From Xanthomonas rydalmerensis (lineage in GTDB: Bacteria; Pseudomonadota; Gammaproteobacteria; Xanthomonadales; Xanthomonadaceae): a DNA stretch of 64,000 bases. Shown here piece by piece: positions 20,072 to 29,032 of this stretch (its first letter is position 1; every line of letters starts with the position of its first letter). The notes beneath the pieces were generated by a model that searched no databases, was not told where the DNA came from, and was given only the letters and a program-made list of their open reading frames with translations. The translations under genes were made by a program, and so were the position numbers. The DNA is taken from contig NZ_CP126170.1 in the NCBI RefSeq assembly GCF_033170385.1, positions 2,752,001-2,816,000 of the forward strand, in the 5' to 3' direction.

Positions 20072-20596
20072 TCAGTGACCCAGCTTGGCCTTCAGCGCCG
20101 CGATCAGCTTGACCGGCGCTTCGCCGGTGGCCGGCAGGCCGCGCGGGTCTACCGCCGAGACGTACACGCCGGCATCCACCGCTACCACGCGGACCAGGAA
20201 GTTGCTGCCTTCGTAGGCCACGTCGTAGGAACCCAGCAGCTGCGCGCGGCTGGCGATGGTGACGCCTTCGATGCCGCCCAGCGCGTCGCCGACCTGGCCG
20301 AACACCTGGTCGCGCGCGCCCGGCACCACGAAGCCGCTGTTCGACGCCGCCGGGGCCTGGCCGGCCGGGGCCGCTGGACGCTGCGCCGAGGCCAGCGCCG
20401 GCACCTTCATCGCCGCCGAGGTATCGGGCGAGGTCAGATCCGGCGGCACTTCCAGCGGGCGCATGTCGGGCGCCAGCGCGTAGTCGCCGCGCGGCTTGCC
20501 CTTGTGGAACCAGCTGCAACCGCTGGTGGCCGCGACCAGGGTGGTCGCCAGCACGGCGGCCGACAGCACGCGGACGTAGGGAACGGAAGCACGCAT
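20072..20596 (-). CDS. BamC-like outer membrane lipoprotein
   Basis: 174-residue lipoprotein with lipobox-bearing signal peptide (AATSGC, then SWFHKGKPRG). The early KPRGDYALAPDMRPLEVPPDLT segment resembles the unstructured N terminus of BamC/NlpB, which is followed by a DxxDLT-like element in the family. A Pro/Ala-rich linker (RPAAPAGQAPAAS) precedes one compact C-terminal domain. E. coli BamC has two helix-grip domains, so this is a short form. It lies 18 bp after dapA, the same order as dapA-nlpB in E. coli, which strengthens the call. AGGAG is eight bases before the ATG at 20596. Confidence 0.75.
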   Translation of the reverse strand: MRASVPYVRVLSAAVLATTLVAATSGCSWFHKGKPRGDYALAPDMRPLEVPPDLTSPDTSAAMKVPALASAQRPAAPAGQAPAASNSGFVVPGARDQVFGQVGDALGGIEGVTIASRAQLLGSYDVAYEGSNFLVRVVAVDAGVYVSAVDPRGLPATGEAPVKLIAALKAKLGH

Positions 20597-20613
20597 CAAT
20601 CAATCTCCTGGAG

Positions 20614-21522
20614 TCAGGCCGCGAGCGTTTCGCGGCTGGATAGGTCTTCCAACGCGACAGCGTCGGCGGCAAGTCGGTCGGCCGTGGCGTGGTGCGCCGC
20701 GGACAGCGGCAGCAGCGGTAGCCGCAGGCCTTGGCCGATCCCGGCACGCTGCAGCAGCGCCTTGACCGGGATCGGGTTGGATTCGATGCCGCAGAAGGCA
20801 TGGAACGGCTGCAGCCGCGCGTCCCATGCCTGCGCGGGCTCGGTCTGGCGGGCGCGCGCCAGGTCGCACAGGCGCCGGTAGGCGCACGGCAAGGCATTGG
20901 AGGCGACCGAAATCAGTCCGTCGTACCCGGCCAGGATCGCCTGCGCGGCGCTGCCGTCGTCGCCGCTGAACACGGCGAAGTGCTCGCTGCGCAGGGCCGC
21001 GAGCGCGGCGATGCGCTGCGGGTCGCTGCTGGCGTCCTTGATGCCGACGATGTTCGGGTGCTGCGCCAGCTGCGCCACCGTCTCCGGCAGCAGATCGCAG
21101 CCGGTGCGGCCGGGCACGTTGTACAGCATCACCGGCAGGCCCCCCTGCTCGGCGACCTCGGTGTAATGCGCGATCAGCCCGGCCTGGGTCGGGCGCACGT
21201 ACGGCGGCGTCACCACTAGCGCGTACTGCGCGCCGTTGGCGGCGGCGCGGCGGGTCAGCGCCACGGTCTTGGCGGTGCCGGACAGGCCGGTCCCGGCCAG
21301 CACCGGGACGCGCCCGCCGATCGTCTGCACCGCCTCGCGCAGGATCCGGTCGTATTCGGCGTCCAGCAGCGTGGCCGCCTCGCCGGTCGATCCGGCCACC
21401 ACCAACCCCTGCACGCCGCCGTCGAGCTGGCGTTTGAGCAGCCGCTGCCAGGCGTCGAGGTCGAGATCGCCATTGCCCTCAAAGGGCGTGGCCAGGGCGG
21501 TGATGATGCCGGAGAGGGACAA
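20614..21522 (-). CDS. dapA: 4-hydroxy-tetrahydrodipicolinate synthase
   Basis: Cytoplasmic enzyme condensing pyruvate and aspartate semialdehyde in the lysine/diaminopimelate pathway. The 302-residue product begins [19 protein letters not shown] after the start codon. It has [25 protein letters not shown] with the conserved Tyr and Arg, and the Schiff-base Lys in [13 protein letters not shown]. No suitable ATG is present; the start is a TTG at 21522 that gives the usual MSLSG N terminus, with only a weak ribosome site. It is co-directional with the bamC-like gene and divergent from the ACT-domain gene. Confidence 0.96.
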   Translation of the reverse strand: MSLSGIITALATPFEGNGDLDLDAWQRLLKRQLDGGVQGLVVAGSTGEAATLLDAEYDRILREAVQTIGGRVPVLAGTGLSGTAKTVALTRRAAANGAQYALVVTPPYVRPTQAGLIAHYTEVAEQGGLPVMLYNVPGRTGCDLLPETVAQLAQHPNIVGIKDASSDPQRIAALAALRSEHFAVFSGDDGSAAQAILAGYDGLISVASNALPCAYRRLCDLARARQTEPAQAWDARLQPFHAFCGIESNPIPVKALLQRAGIGQGLRLPLLPLSAAHHATADRLAADAVALEDLSSRETLAA

Positions 21523-21689
21523 GATGCCGGGTGCTCGCTGGGAGGATGAGGGCCGCGCAGGCTGCGCGGACGGATCGGCCCCGCACGCGGGGCAGGGTCG
21601 CCCCGCATGTTACTTGCGGCCCGAAAGCGCGGGCAAGTATGCTGCACACCGTGCCGGGCGACCGCCCGGATGCCGTTCAGCCTTACGCA

Positions 21690-22265
21690 ATGCCGGAAGC
21701 CCCTTTGACCGACACCACGCCCCGGCCCGCGCCGACCGAAAATCACCTCCTGATCAACGCCTACACGACGCATCCGGAGTCGCCCTTGTTGCCGGTGACG
21801 CGCCGTATCGCCGACAGCGGCTGCAATCTCGTCGATGCGCGCCTGGCCACGGTCGGCCGCGACGTGTCGGTGACCGCGCTGGCGACCGGCTCGTGGGACT
21901 CGGTGGCCAAGCTGGAAGCCATGCTCACCCGCCTCGACCGCGAGGAAGGCATGAAGCTGGTGTGGTACCGCACCGGCGCCAAGCAGGCGCAGTCCAACCT
22001 GCTGCCGTACATCGTCGAAGTCATCGCCGCCGACAAACCGGGCATCCTGTTCCAGCTGGCCGATTTCTTCGACCGCCAGGGCATCACCATCGAGAACCTG
22101 CAGAGCACGCGCTACCGCGCCATGCAGACCGGCGCGGAGATGTTCTCGGCGCAGGTGACGATCGGGGTGCCGGCGAACATGCACATCGCCGCGCTCCGCG
22201 ACGACTTCCTCGAGTTCTGCGACCACCTCAACCTGGACGCGATCATGGACCCGATGAAGTTCTGA
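21690..22265 (+). CDS. GcvR-like ACT-domain protein
   Basis: 191-residue protein with two ACT domains. The first is NHLLINAYTTHPESPLLPV onward with VGRDVSVTALATG, and the second begins YIVEVIAADKPGILFQLADF. The overall pattern matches the glycine cleavage repressor GcvR family, which binds amino acids and modulates the GcvA regulator. It is divergent from dapA, again as in enterobacteria, where gcvR sits beside dapA. I chose the ATG at 21690; an upstream ATG at 21639 would add 17 residues without homology. It is followed 61 bp later by bcp. Confidence 0.88.
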   Translation: MPEAPLTDTTPRPAPTENHLLINAYTTHPESPLLPVTRRIADSGCNLVDARLATVGRDVSVTALATGSWDSVAKLEAMLTRLDREEGMKLVWYRTGAKQAQSNLLPYIVEVIAADKPGILFQLADFFDRQGITIENLQSTRYRAMQTGAEMFSAQVTIGVPANMHIAALRDDFLEFCDHLNLDAIMDPMKF

Positions 22266-22326
22266 GCCACGCTGGACACCGACGCAATCGAACGCAGATG
22301 ATGGCGATGCACGCGGAGGACACCCC

Positions 22327-22806
22327 ATGAAGGACGGCGACACCCTGGACCGCAGCACGCTGGCCTTGCCGCTGGCGCTGTCCGGCGGCGCCAGCGCCAC
22401 GCTCGGCGATTACGCCGGCCGCTGGCTGGTGCTGTATTTCTATCCGAAGGACAGCACGCCCGGCTGCACCACCGAGGGCATCGAGTTCAACGCGCTGCTG
22501 CCGCAGTTCGAACAGGCCGGCGCCACCGTGCTGGGCGTGTCGCGCGACTCGGTGAAGTCGCACGACAATTTCTGCGCCAAGCAGGGCTTCCGCTTCCCGC
22601 TGATCAGCGATGCCGACGAGGCGCTGTGCCGCGCCTTCGACGTGATCAAGGAAAAGAACATGTACGGCCGCCAGGTGCTGGGCATCGAGCGCAGCACCTT
22701 CCTGCTTTCGCCGACCGGCCAACTGGTCCGCAGCTGGCGCAAGGTCAAGGTTCCCGGCCACGCCCAGGCCGTGCTCGACGCGCTGCAGGCCGCCGCCAAG
22801 CAGTGA
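22327..22806 (+). CDS. bcp: Thiol peroxidase of the Bcp/PrxQ type
   Basis: 159-residue peroxiredoxin that reduces hydrogen peroxide and organic peroxides with thioredoxin. The peroxidatic Cys is in FYPKDSTPGCTTEG. Another Cys in NFCAKQGFRF may be the resolving Cys, an arrangement further away than the usual five-residue spacing; this fits the atypical Xanthomonas PrxQ group. The gcvR-like/bcp adjacency is conserved in gammaproteobacteria. GAGGA lies 8 bases before the ATG. Confidence 0.95.
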   Translation: MKDGDTLDRSTLALPLALSGGASATLGDYAGRWLVLYFYPKDSTPGCTTEGIEFNALLPQFEQAGATVLGVSRDSVKSHDNFCAKQGFRFPLISDADEALCRAFDVIKEKNMYGRQVLGIERSTFLLSPTGQLVRSWRKVKVPGHAQAVLDALQAAAKQ

Positions 22807-22888
22807 TCACTGCCGTTTCCCGCACCCCGCATCGCCCTGCCCCGCAGGCAGCGATGGTTCGTCCCTGCTCCTCTTTCAGGAATCCAAG

Positions 22889-24289
22889 ATGACCCGAGGC
22901 AAGCGCATCTACGTGCTGGATACCAACGTGCTGATGCACGATCCGACCGCGCTGTTCAAGTTCGAGGAACACGACGTGTTCCTGCCAATGCAGGTGATCG
23001 AGGAACTGGACAATGCCAAGAAGGGCATGTCCGAAGTCAGCCGCAACGCGCGCCAGGTCAGCCGTTTCCTCAACGAACTGATCGAGGGCGCCGGCGCCGA
23101 GCAGATCGAATCCGGCATTCCGCTCAGCCATCCGCAGGGCATCCAGCTCAAGAGCACCGGCAGCATCGGCCGGCTGTATTTCCAGATCCGTCCGGTCGAG
23201 CCCGGGCGCAGCTTCGGCAGCGTCGCCCCGGACAACAAGATCCTGGCCGCGGTGCTGGCGCTGCGCGAGGAACAGCCGGAAATTCCGGTGATCCTGGTGT
23301 CCAAGGACATCAACCTGCGGATCAAGGCGGCGATCAGCGGCCTGGTCGCCGAGGATTACGAGAACGACCGCGCGCTCGACGATTTCAGCCTGCTCTACAC
23401 CGGCGCGATCGAGCTGCCGGAGGATTTCTGGCAGAAGCACAACCAGGACCTGCGCAGCTGGAGCGACAAGGGCCGCACCTGCTACGAGATCGCCCTGGCC
23501 GCCGACGAGGACTGGTACCCCAACCAGTACCTGTACCTGCCCGGCGAGGACGAAGTGGAACTGCGCGTGGTCAAGGTCAGCGCCGAGCGCAAGGCGACGC
23601 TGGCGCTGGTCGACGACTTCCGCAGCGGCCAGCACGCGGTGTGGGGCATCGCCGCGCGCAACCGCGAGCAGAACTTCGCGCTCAACGCGCTGATGGACCC
23701 GGAAATCGACTTCGTCACCCTGCTCGGCACCGCCGGCACCGGCAAGACCCTGCTGGCGCTGGCCGCGGGCCTGGCGCAGACCATGGACCAGCAGCGCTAC
23801 CGCGAGATCATCATGACCCGCGCCACGGTCAGCGTCGGCGAGGACATCGGCTTCCTGCCCGGCACCGAGGAAGAGAAGATGACGCCGTGGATGGGCGCGC
23901 TCACCGACAACCTGGAAGTGCTCACCCACACCCAGGAAGGCGGCACCTGGGGCCGCCAGGCCACCAACGATCTGCTCGCCAGCCGCATCAAGATCCGCTC
24001 GATGAACTTCATGCGCGGGCGCACTTTCCTGTCGCGCTACCTGATCCTGGACGAAGCGCAGAACCTGACCCCGAAGCAGATGAAGACGCTGATCACCCGT
24101 GCCGGCCCCGGCACCAAGATCGTCTGCCTGGGCAACGTCGAACAGATCGACACGCCCTACCTGACCGAGACCACCTCCGGCCTGACCTACGCGGTGGACC
24201 GCTTCAAGGCCTGGCCGCACAGCGCGCACATCACCCTGCGCCGCGGCGAGCGTTCGCGCCTGGCCGACTACGCCTCGGAGGTGCTGTGA
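22889..24289 (+). CDS. PhoH2-like PIN-domain ATPase
   Basis: 466-residue fusion of an N-terminal PIN nuclease domain (KRIYVLDTNVLMHDP, residues about 5-140) and a C-terminal PhoH-type ATPase. The ATPase has Walker A GTAGTGKTLLAL (about 280) and Walker B YLILDEAQNLT (about 387). PhoH2 proteins are reported as RNA helicase/ribonucleases in toxin-antitoxin-like or RNA-turnover settings; here there is no partner antitoxin gene upstream. The stop codon overlaps the next gene by four bases (GTGA). Confidence 0.93.
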   Translation: MTRGKRIYVLDTNVLMHDPTALFKFEEHDVFLPMQVIEELDNAKKGMSEVSRNARQVSRFLNELIEGAGAEQIESGIPLSHPQGIQLKSTGSIGRLYFQIRPVEPGRSFGSVAPDNKILAAVLALREEQPEIPVILVSKDINLRIKAAISGLVAEDYENDRALDDFSLLYTGAIELPEDFWQKHNQDLRSWSDKGRTCYEIALAADEDWYPNQYLYLPGEDEVELRVVKVSAERKATLALVDDFRSGQHAVWGIAARNREQNFALNALMDPEIDFVTLLGTAGTGKTLLALAAGLAQTMDQQRYREIIMTRATVSVGEDIGFLPGTEEEKMTPWMGALTDNLEVLTHTQEGGTWGRQATNDLLASRIKIRSMNFMRGRTFLSRYLILDEAQNLTPKQMKTLITRAGPGTKIVCLGNVEQIDTPYLTETTSGLTYAVDRFKAWPHSAHITLRRGERSRLADYASEVL

Positions 24290-24780
24290 ACGCGGCGGCC
24301 GGCGCGCGCCTGGCCGGCGCGACGCTGGCCATGGCCCTGCTCGGCGCCTGCGCCACCGCCCGCGGGCCGGCCACGGTGCCGACCGCGGTCAAGGCCGGGC
24401 AGTCGTGGATCGTCACCCGCAACAGCACCGCGGCGCAGGTGCTCGACACCTGCTCGCGTGACAGCCCGGCGCGCCACGACGGCGACGTCGCCGGCTACTG
24501 GATCCCGACCCCGGAGCAGATCGCGCAACTGGAGGCGCACCTGGCGCAACTGCAGCCGCAGATCGCCGACCCCACCGCGTCCGATCGCCAATACGTCGGC
24601 ATCCTGTACCGCGGCAAGCAGGCGATCTACGTCAACGCCTTCGCGCCGGACGACAACAGCGAGCGCGACCCCACGGTCGACGCGGTAAAGGCCTGCGGCG
24701 GCGGCAGCCGTTTCTGGGGCGCGGTCTACGACCCGGCCAGCGAACGCTTTTCCGAGATCGCGCTCAACGGCGCACGCTGA
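24286..24780 (+). CDS. Putative lipoprotein of unknown function
   Basis: 164-residue predicted lipoprotein. The GTG start overlaps the stop of the PhoH-like gene, followed by a short hydrophobic leader and a lipobox (MALLGAC). The mature part is soluble, with two further cysteines (LDTCSRDSP and VKACGGGSRFWG) that may form a disulfide. It has a central EQIAQLEAHLAQLQPQI helix and an AVYDPASERFSEIALNG end. I do not recognise a named family. Translational coupling suggests it is made together with the PhoH-like protein. Confidence 0.75.
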   Translation: MNAAAGARLAGATLAMALLGACATARGPATVPTAVKAGQSWIVTRNSTAAQVLDTCSRDSPARHDGDVAGYWIPTPEQIAQLEAHLAQLQPQIADPTASDRQYVGILYRGKQAIYVNAFAPDDNSERDPTVDAVKACGGGSRFWGAVYDPASERFSEIALNGAR

Positions 24781-24867
24781 GGTGGCTGCAGGCAGGCGCC
24801 AGTGCGGGCGGCACGCTGGAGCGTGCGCATCCCGCGGCCGCCGCGCCGCGGCTGCCCTGCGCGCGGC

Positions 24868-25536
24868 ATGAACCTGGAACTGCCACGCTGGGCCTGGGCC
24901 TTCGCTGGGGCGCTGGCCGCCGTCGCCGGCATGGTCAACGTGGTCGGCTATCTGGGCTTCGAACATCAGGCGGTCACCCACCTCACCGGCACCACCACCC
25001 TGCTCGGCGCGGCGCTGGCCGACGGCGACGCACGCGCGATCGCGCAACTGGCCGGCGTGGTGCTGGCCTTCCTTGGCGGATCACTGCTCGGCGGCTTCAT
25101 CGTGCAGGACAGCCGCCTGCGCCTTGGCCGCCGCTACGGCGTGGCGTTGGCGCTGGAGGCGCTGCTGCTGCTGGCGGCGATGCAGGCGTTCAAGCAGCAG
25201 CAACTCGCCGGCGCCGTGCTCGCCGCGATCGCCTGCGGCCTGCAGAACGCCACCACCACCATCTACAGCGGCGCGGTGGTGCGCACCACCCACCTTACCG
25301 GCATGTTCACCGACCTGGGCATCGGCCTGGGCCAGGCGCTGCGCGGCCTGCCGCTGCCGCGCCGGCGCATCCGCCTGAGCCTGCTGATCATCGGCGGCTT
25401 CCTGTGCGGCGGCGTGCTCGGCGCCTGGGCCTACCGCCATGTCGGCTTCGACGCACTGCTCGGCCCTGCCCTGCTGACCGGCACGGTCGGCACCTTGTAT
25501 GCGCTGCAGGCGCATTACCGTAGACGCGAGCGCTGA
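24868..25536 (+). CDS. YoaK-family (DUF1275) membrane protein
   Basis: 222-residue inner-membrane protein with about six hydrophobic segments. The family pattern is clear: VAGMVNVVGYLGF, VTHLTGTTTLLG, QNATTTIYSGAVVRTTHLTG, FTDLGIGLGQALRG. DUF1275 members are widespread and of unknown biochemical function. The ATG at 24868 gives MNLELPRWAW directly before the first helix. It sits alone between the lipoprotein gene and thiD. Confidence 0.9.
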   Translation: MNLELPRWAWAFAGALAAVAGMVNVVGYLGFEHQAVTHLTGTTTLLGAALADGDARAIAQLAGVVLAFLGGSLLGGFIVQDSRLRLGRRYGVALALEALLLLAAMQAFKQQQLAGAVLAAIACGLQNATTTIYSGAVVRTTHLTGMFTDLGIGLGQALRGLPLPRRRIRLSLLIIGGFLCGGVLGAWAYRHVGFDALLGPALLTGTVGTLYALQAHYRRRER

Positions 25537-25583
25537 GGGCGCGGCTGAGTGCATAACCCACGCCAGCCCTGCACAATCGGCGC

Positions 25584-26393
25584 ATGAGCGTACCCACCGT
25601 CGTCTCCGCACTGAGCATCGCCGGCACCGATTCCGGCGGCGGCGCCGGCCTCCAGGCCGATCTCAAGACCTTCGCCGCACACCGTGTGCACGGGCTGACG
25701 GCGGCGGCCGCGCTGACCGCCCAGCACACCCGCGGCGTCACCGCGGTGCACGTGCCGCCACTGTCGTTCCTGCGCGCGCAGATCGACGCCTGCTTCGCCG
25801 ACTTCGATATCGCCGCGGTCAAGCTCGGCATGCTCGCCAACGCCGAGGTGATCCACCTGGTCGCCGACGCGCTGGAAGAATATCGCCCGCCCTGGGTGGT
25901 GCTGGACCCGGTGATGGTGGCCACCAGCGGCGCCAAGCTGCTGCAGGACGACGCCCTGGACGCGCTGCGCGGCCGCCTGTTGCCGCTGGCGACGCTGGTG
26001 ACGCCGAACGTGCCGGAAGCGCAGTTGCTGCTCGGCCGCCCGATCGACAACGCCGACGACGCCGAGCACGCCACCGCGGCGCTGCTCGAAGCCGGCGCGC
26101 AAGCGGTGCTGCTCAAGGGCGGCCACCTGCAGGAAGGCCAGCGGGTGATCGACCGCTACGACGACGGCGTCAGCCGCAGCGAATTCAGCCATGCGCGACT
26201 GGCGCTGGACGCACACGGCACCGGCTGCACCCTCGCCGCAGCGATCGCCGCACAGCTGTGCCAGGGCCTGGCCCTGCCGGCCGCCTGCGAAGCGGCGATC
26301 GACTACGTGGCGCGCGCGCTGCGTGGCAGCTACCGGCCCGGCCGCAGCGACGTGGCGGTGCTGGACCATTTCGGCGCGGCGCGCGGCCCATGA
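25584..26393 (+). CDS. thiD: Hydroxymethylpyrimidine/phosphomethylpyrimidine kinase
   Basis: Ribokinase-fold enzyme that phosphorylates HMP and HMP phosphate for thiamine biosynthesis. The 269-residue product begins with ALSIAGTDSGGGAGLQADL (substrate site). It contains VKLGMLAN and VVLDPVMVATSGAKLL, and the anion-hole motif DAHGTGCTLAAAIAA near residue 210. Its TGA overlaps the ATG of the downstream hydrolase gene, suggesting a two-gene unit. No other thiamine genes are nearby. Confidence 0.96.
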   Translation: MSVPTVVSALSIAGTDSGGGAGLQADLKTFAAHRVHGLTAAAALTAQHTRGVTAVHVPPLSFLRAQIDACFADFDIAAVKLGMLANAEVIHLVADALEEYRPPWVVLDPVMVATSGAKLLQDDALDALRGRLLPLATLVTPNVPEAQLLLGRPIDNADDAEHATAALLEAGAQAVLLKGGHLQEGQRVIDRYDDGVSRSEFSHARLALDAHGTGCTLAAAIAAQLCQGLALPAACEAAIDYVARALRGSYRPGRSDVAVLDHFGAARGP

Positions 26394-27256
26394 TGAGCGC
26401 CGCCCCCATTGGTGCTGCGGTCGCCGAGCACGCCCTGCCCGTCGCCGCGGCCGACGGCCATCGCTGGACCTTGCTGGCGCGCATTCCCGATGCGCCGCGG
26501 CAGGCGCTGCTTTGGCTGCCGGCGCTGGGTGTGGCCGCGCGTCACTACCTGCCGTTCGCCGAAGCGCTGGCCGCACACGGGGTCGCGGTGTTCCTGCACG
26601 AATGGCGCGGCAACGGCAGCAGCACGCTGCGGCCGTCGCGGCACTGCGACTGGGGCTATCGCGCCCTGCTGCAACTGGATCTGCCCGCCAGCCAGGCGGC
26701 GATCGCCGGGTGCGGGATCGCGGCGCCGCTGGTCGTCGGCGGCCACAGCCTCGGCGGACAGCTCGCCTGCTGTTACGCCAGCCTGCAGCCGCAGGCGTTC
26801 GCTGCGTTGTGGCTGGTCGCCAGCGGCACGCCGTACTGGCGTCGTTTTCCCGCACCGCGCGGCTATCTGCTGCCGCTGGCCTACCGCCTGCTGCCGTGGC
26901 TGGCGCAGCGCCAAGGCGTGCTGCACGGCCGCCGTCTGGGCTTCGGCGGCACCGAAGCGCGCGGCCTGATCGCCGACTGGGCGCGCGTGGGCCGCAGTGG
27001 CCGCTACGCCGCGGCCGGCCTGGCCACCGACCTGGAAGCGCAGTTGGCGCAACTGACGCTGCCGGTGCGTGGCGTCGTGCTGCAGGACGACTGGCTGGCG
27101 CCGCAATCCTCGCTGCGCGGCTTGCTGGACAAGCTGGCCACGCCGGCCGCGCAGATCCACTGCCTGGACGCCGCGCAGCTGGGCGCGGCCGCCGATCATT
27201 TCGCCTGGATGAAGCGCCCCGCCGCCGTGGCCGCGGCGCTGCTGGCCGATCAGTGA
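26390..27256 (+). CDS. Alpha/beta hydrolase
   Basis: 288-residue alpha/beta hydrolase-fold protein. The nucleophile elbow is GGHSLGGQLACC (GxSxG) near residue 124, preceded by VFLHEWRGNGSS, which carries the oxyanion-region turn. A candidate catalytic Asp lies in VVLQDDWLAP, and the His in AAADHFAWMKRP close to the C terminus. It starts in an ATGA overlap with thiD. The substrate is unknown; the thiD link may be only genomic. A second ATG three bases later is equally possible. Confidence 0.85.
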   Translation: MMSAAPIGAAVAEHALPVAAADGHRWTLLARIPDAPRQALLWLPALGVAARHYLPFAEALAAHGVAVFLHEWRGNGSSTLRPSRHCDWGYRALLQLDLPASQAAIAGCGIAAPLVVGGHSLGGQLACCYASLQPQAFAALWLVASGTPYWRRFPAPRGYLLPLAYRLLPWLAQRQGVLHGRRLGFGGTEARGLIADWARVGRSGRYAAAGLATDLEAQLAQLTLPVRGVVLQDDWLAPQSSLRGLLDKLATPAAQIHCLDAAQLGAAADHFAWMKRPAAVAAALLADQ

Positions 27257-27273
27257 AATTTTTCGGAAAGAGC

Positions 27274-27302
27274 ATTGACGGGCCAGATCGACTCCCGCAT
27301 AA
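27274..27302 (+). promoter_or_regulatory. Sigma-70 promoter of the first tRNA-Arg
   Basis: TTGACG, a 17-base spacer, then CATAAT, ending 16 bases before the mature tRNA. This is close to the consensus on both boxes and correctly spaced for a stable-RNA promoter. Confidence 0.75.
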
Positions 27303-27318
27303 TTCCGCTCCTGACGAC

Positions 27319-27395
27319 GCGCCCGTAGCTCAGTTGGATAGAGTACCTGGCTACGAACCAGGCGGTCGGGAGTTCGAATCTCTCCGGGCGCACCA
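27319..27395 (+). tRNA. tRNA-Arg (anticodon ACG), copy 1
   Basis: 77-nt cloverleaf: acceptor GCGCCCG pairs with CGGGCGC. The D-arm is AGCTCAGTTGGATAGAG, the anticodon stem CCTGG/CCAGG encloses loop CTACGAA, and the T-loop is GTTCGAATC. CCA is encoded. A34 is expected to be edited to inosine, so it would read CGU, CGC and CGA. It has its own promoter and terminator. Confidence 0.97.
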
Positions 27396-27403
27396 GTCAG
27401 ATG

Positions 27404-27437
27404 AAAAACGACAAGCCACCGCTTGTCGTTTTTTTTT
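27404..27437 (+). terminator. Intrinsic terminator after tRNA-Arg copy 1
   Basis: Stem AAAAACGACAAGC / GCTTGTCGTTTTT with a four-base CACC loop and a run of T. It lies nine bases after the tRNA. Confidence 0.9.
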
Positions 27438-27521
27438 GCCCTGCCGCGGCGATCCGGTCGCATCGAAGCAGCCCACAGCGGCGCACTCGCCCACGACCGT
27501 CATGCCGACGACACGCAGGTG

Positions 27522-27550
27522 TAGACGAATCGCCGCAAGTCGTGAATAAT
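27522..27550 (+). promoter_or_regulatory. Probable promoter of the second tRNA-Arg
   Basis: TAGACG, a 17-base spacer, then AATAAT. It sits at the same distance from the tRNA as the promoter of copy 1, but the boxes are weaker matches. It suggests both copies are transcribed independently despite the terminator between them. Confidence 0.5.
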
Positions 27551-27565
27551 CCCGCGCCTGACAAC

Positions 27566-27642
27566 GCGCCCGTAGCTCAGTTGGATAGAGTACCTGGCTA
27601 CGAACCAGGCGGTCGGGAGTTCGAATCTCTCCGGGCGCACCA
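27566..27642 (+). tRNA. tRNA-Arg (anticodon ACG), copy 2
   Basis: Base-for-base identical to copy 1 across all 77 nt, with encoded CCA. The spacer between the copies (27438-27565) differs from the sequence upstream of copy 1, so the duplicated part is essentially the tRNA plus terminator. Confidence 0.97.
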
Positions 27643-27650
27643 GTCAGATC

Positions 27651-27683
27651 AAAAACGACAAGCCAGCGCTTGTCGTTTTTTTT
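27651..27683 (+). terminator. Intrinsic terminator after tRNA-Arg copy 2
   Basis: Stem AAAAACGACAAGC / GCTTGTCGTTTTT with loop CAGC and a T-run; nearly the same as the terminator of copy 1. A short gene-free stretch (27684-27867) follows. Confidence 0.9.
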
Positions 27684-27867
27684 GCCTGCGCGTTGGCGAT
27701 TGCACACATGTCACCAGGACGAGGGGCGCATCCGCATCATGACGATGCGCCGATCACGGCACCTGCTTCGCGTACAGACATTCGTATTACAGACGATCAA
27801 CCGGAGCTACGAGGCGGACCCGCGTCGCCTCGGCCTCGCCCGCACGAGCGCCGAGGCACCGGCCGAC

Positions 27868-28662
27868 TCAGGCGATGGTGTCCACCACGCCGCCATCGAC
27901 GCGCAGCGCCGCACCGGTGGTCGCAGACGCCTGCGGCGAAGCGACGTAGACGCAGAGATTGGCAACCTCCTCCACCGTGGCGGCGCGGCGGATGATCGAG
28001 CTGGCGCGGTGCGCCTTGACGAAGTCGGCGGCGACCTCGTCCAGCGGCTTGCCGGACTGTTGCACCTGGTCGGACAACATGGCGGCGACGCCTTCGGTCA
28101 GCGTCGGCCCCGGCAGGATGGCATTCACGGTAACGCCAGTGCCGGCCATGCGCTTGGCCAGCCCACGCGACAGGGCGAGATCGGCGGTCTTGGTCACCCC
28201 GTAGTGAATCATCTCGACCGGGATGTTGAGTCCGGACTCCGACGAGACGAAGAGCACGCGCCCCCAGCCCTTGTCGGCCATCCCCGGCAGATACGCCCGG
28301 GAAAGACGCACGCCGGACATCACGTTGACGGCGAGGAAGCGCTCCCATTCCGCGTCGGGCGTCTCGAAGAAGTCCTGCATCCCGAAAATGCCGGCGTTGT
28401 TGACCAGGATATCGACGGCAGGAAGCGCCGCGACGATCGCGTCGCAGCCGGCCGCAGTGGCCACGTCGCCCACCACGGCACGCACGCGGGCATTGGCGAC
28501 GTCGCGCTTGAGGGCAGCAACCGCGGCCTCGGTGCGGGCCTGGTCGCGACCGTTCAGCGCGACCTCGGCACCCGCCGCGGCCAAGCCCTTGGCGATCCCG
28601 AAGCCGATGCCGGCGGTCGAGCCGGTGACGAGGGCGGTTTTACCGGATAGATCGATGTTCAT
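27868..28662 (-). CDS. Short-chain dehydrogenase/reductase (SDR)
   Basis: 264-residue classical SDR using NAD(P)H. The cofactor motif is TGSTAGIGFGIA (residues about 14-25), followed by VDILVNNAGIFG. The catalytic Ser is in VLFVSSESG and the YxxxK pair in MIHYGVTKTADLALSRGLA. The C-terminal end GAALRVDGGVVDTIA is typical. The ATG at 28662 has GGAG six bases upstream. No neighbour suggests a pathway, so the substrate is unknown. Confidence 0.93.
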   Translation of the reverse strand: MNIDLSGKTALVTGSTAGIGFGIAKGLAAAGAEVALNGRDQARTEAAVAALKRDVANARVRAVVGDVATAAGCDAIVAALPAVDILVNNAGIFGMQDFFETPDAEWERFLAVNVMSGVRLSRAYLPGMADKGWGRVLFVSSESGLNIPVEMIHYGVTKTADLALSRGLAKRMAGTGVTVNAILPGPTLTEGVAAMLSDQVQQSGKPLDEVAADFVKAHRASSIIRRAATVEEVANLCVYVASPQASATTGAALRVDGGVVDTIA

Positions 28663-29032
28663 GACTGTCTCCATGCACGAAGATGAGGATGAGGATCCGC
28701 TTCGGCGCCCCACGCTGCGGGAGCGCCACCGACACACGCCGACCGCGCCGGCTGTTCCGTCGACTGCATCATGTGCGCATCCAATCGCAAGGCAAGGAAC
28801 GACACGTGAACGCAGCGATGTGAACCTCGCGCGTTGCAGCGGGTTGCCGCATCAGCGAGGTGCAGGCGACACCGGCAAAAGGATCGAGCGCGTGACCGCA
28901 TCGCTTGCCCGGCCCTGCCCAGCCGCCCGCGCGCGCCTGCAGAGAACGCACTCGTTCGCATTAGCCAGGGCGCACGCGCGACCTGTGCGTCGTAGACGCC
29001 ATCGGCACGCATGACATTCCCGGCACGCCGAC
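28663..29032. other. Gene-free interval
   Basis: 370 bp between the SDR start and the end of the DedA-rhodanese gene. I see no credible coding frame, hairpin terminator or repeat. It must contain the SDR promoter, but no clear -35/-10 pair stands out. Confidence 0.6.
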
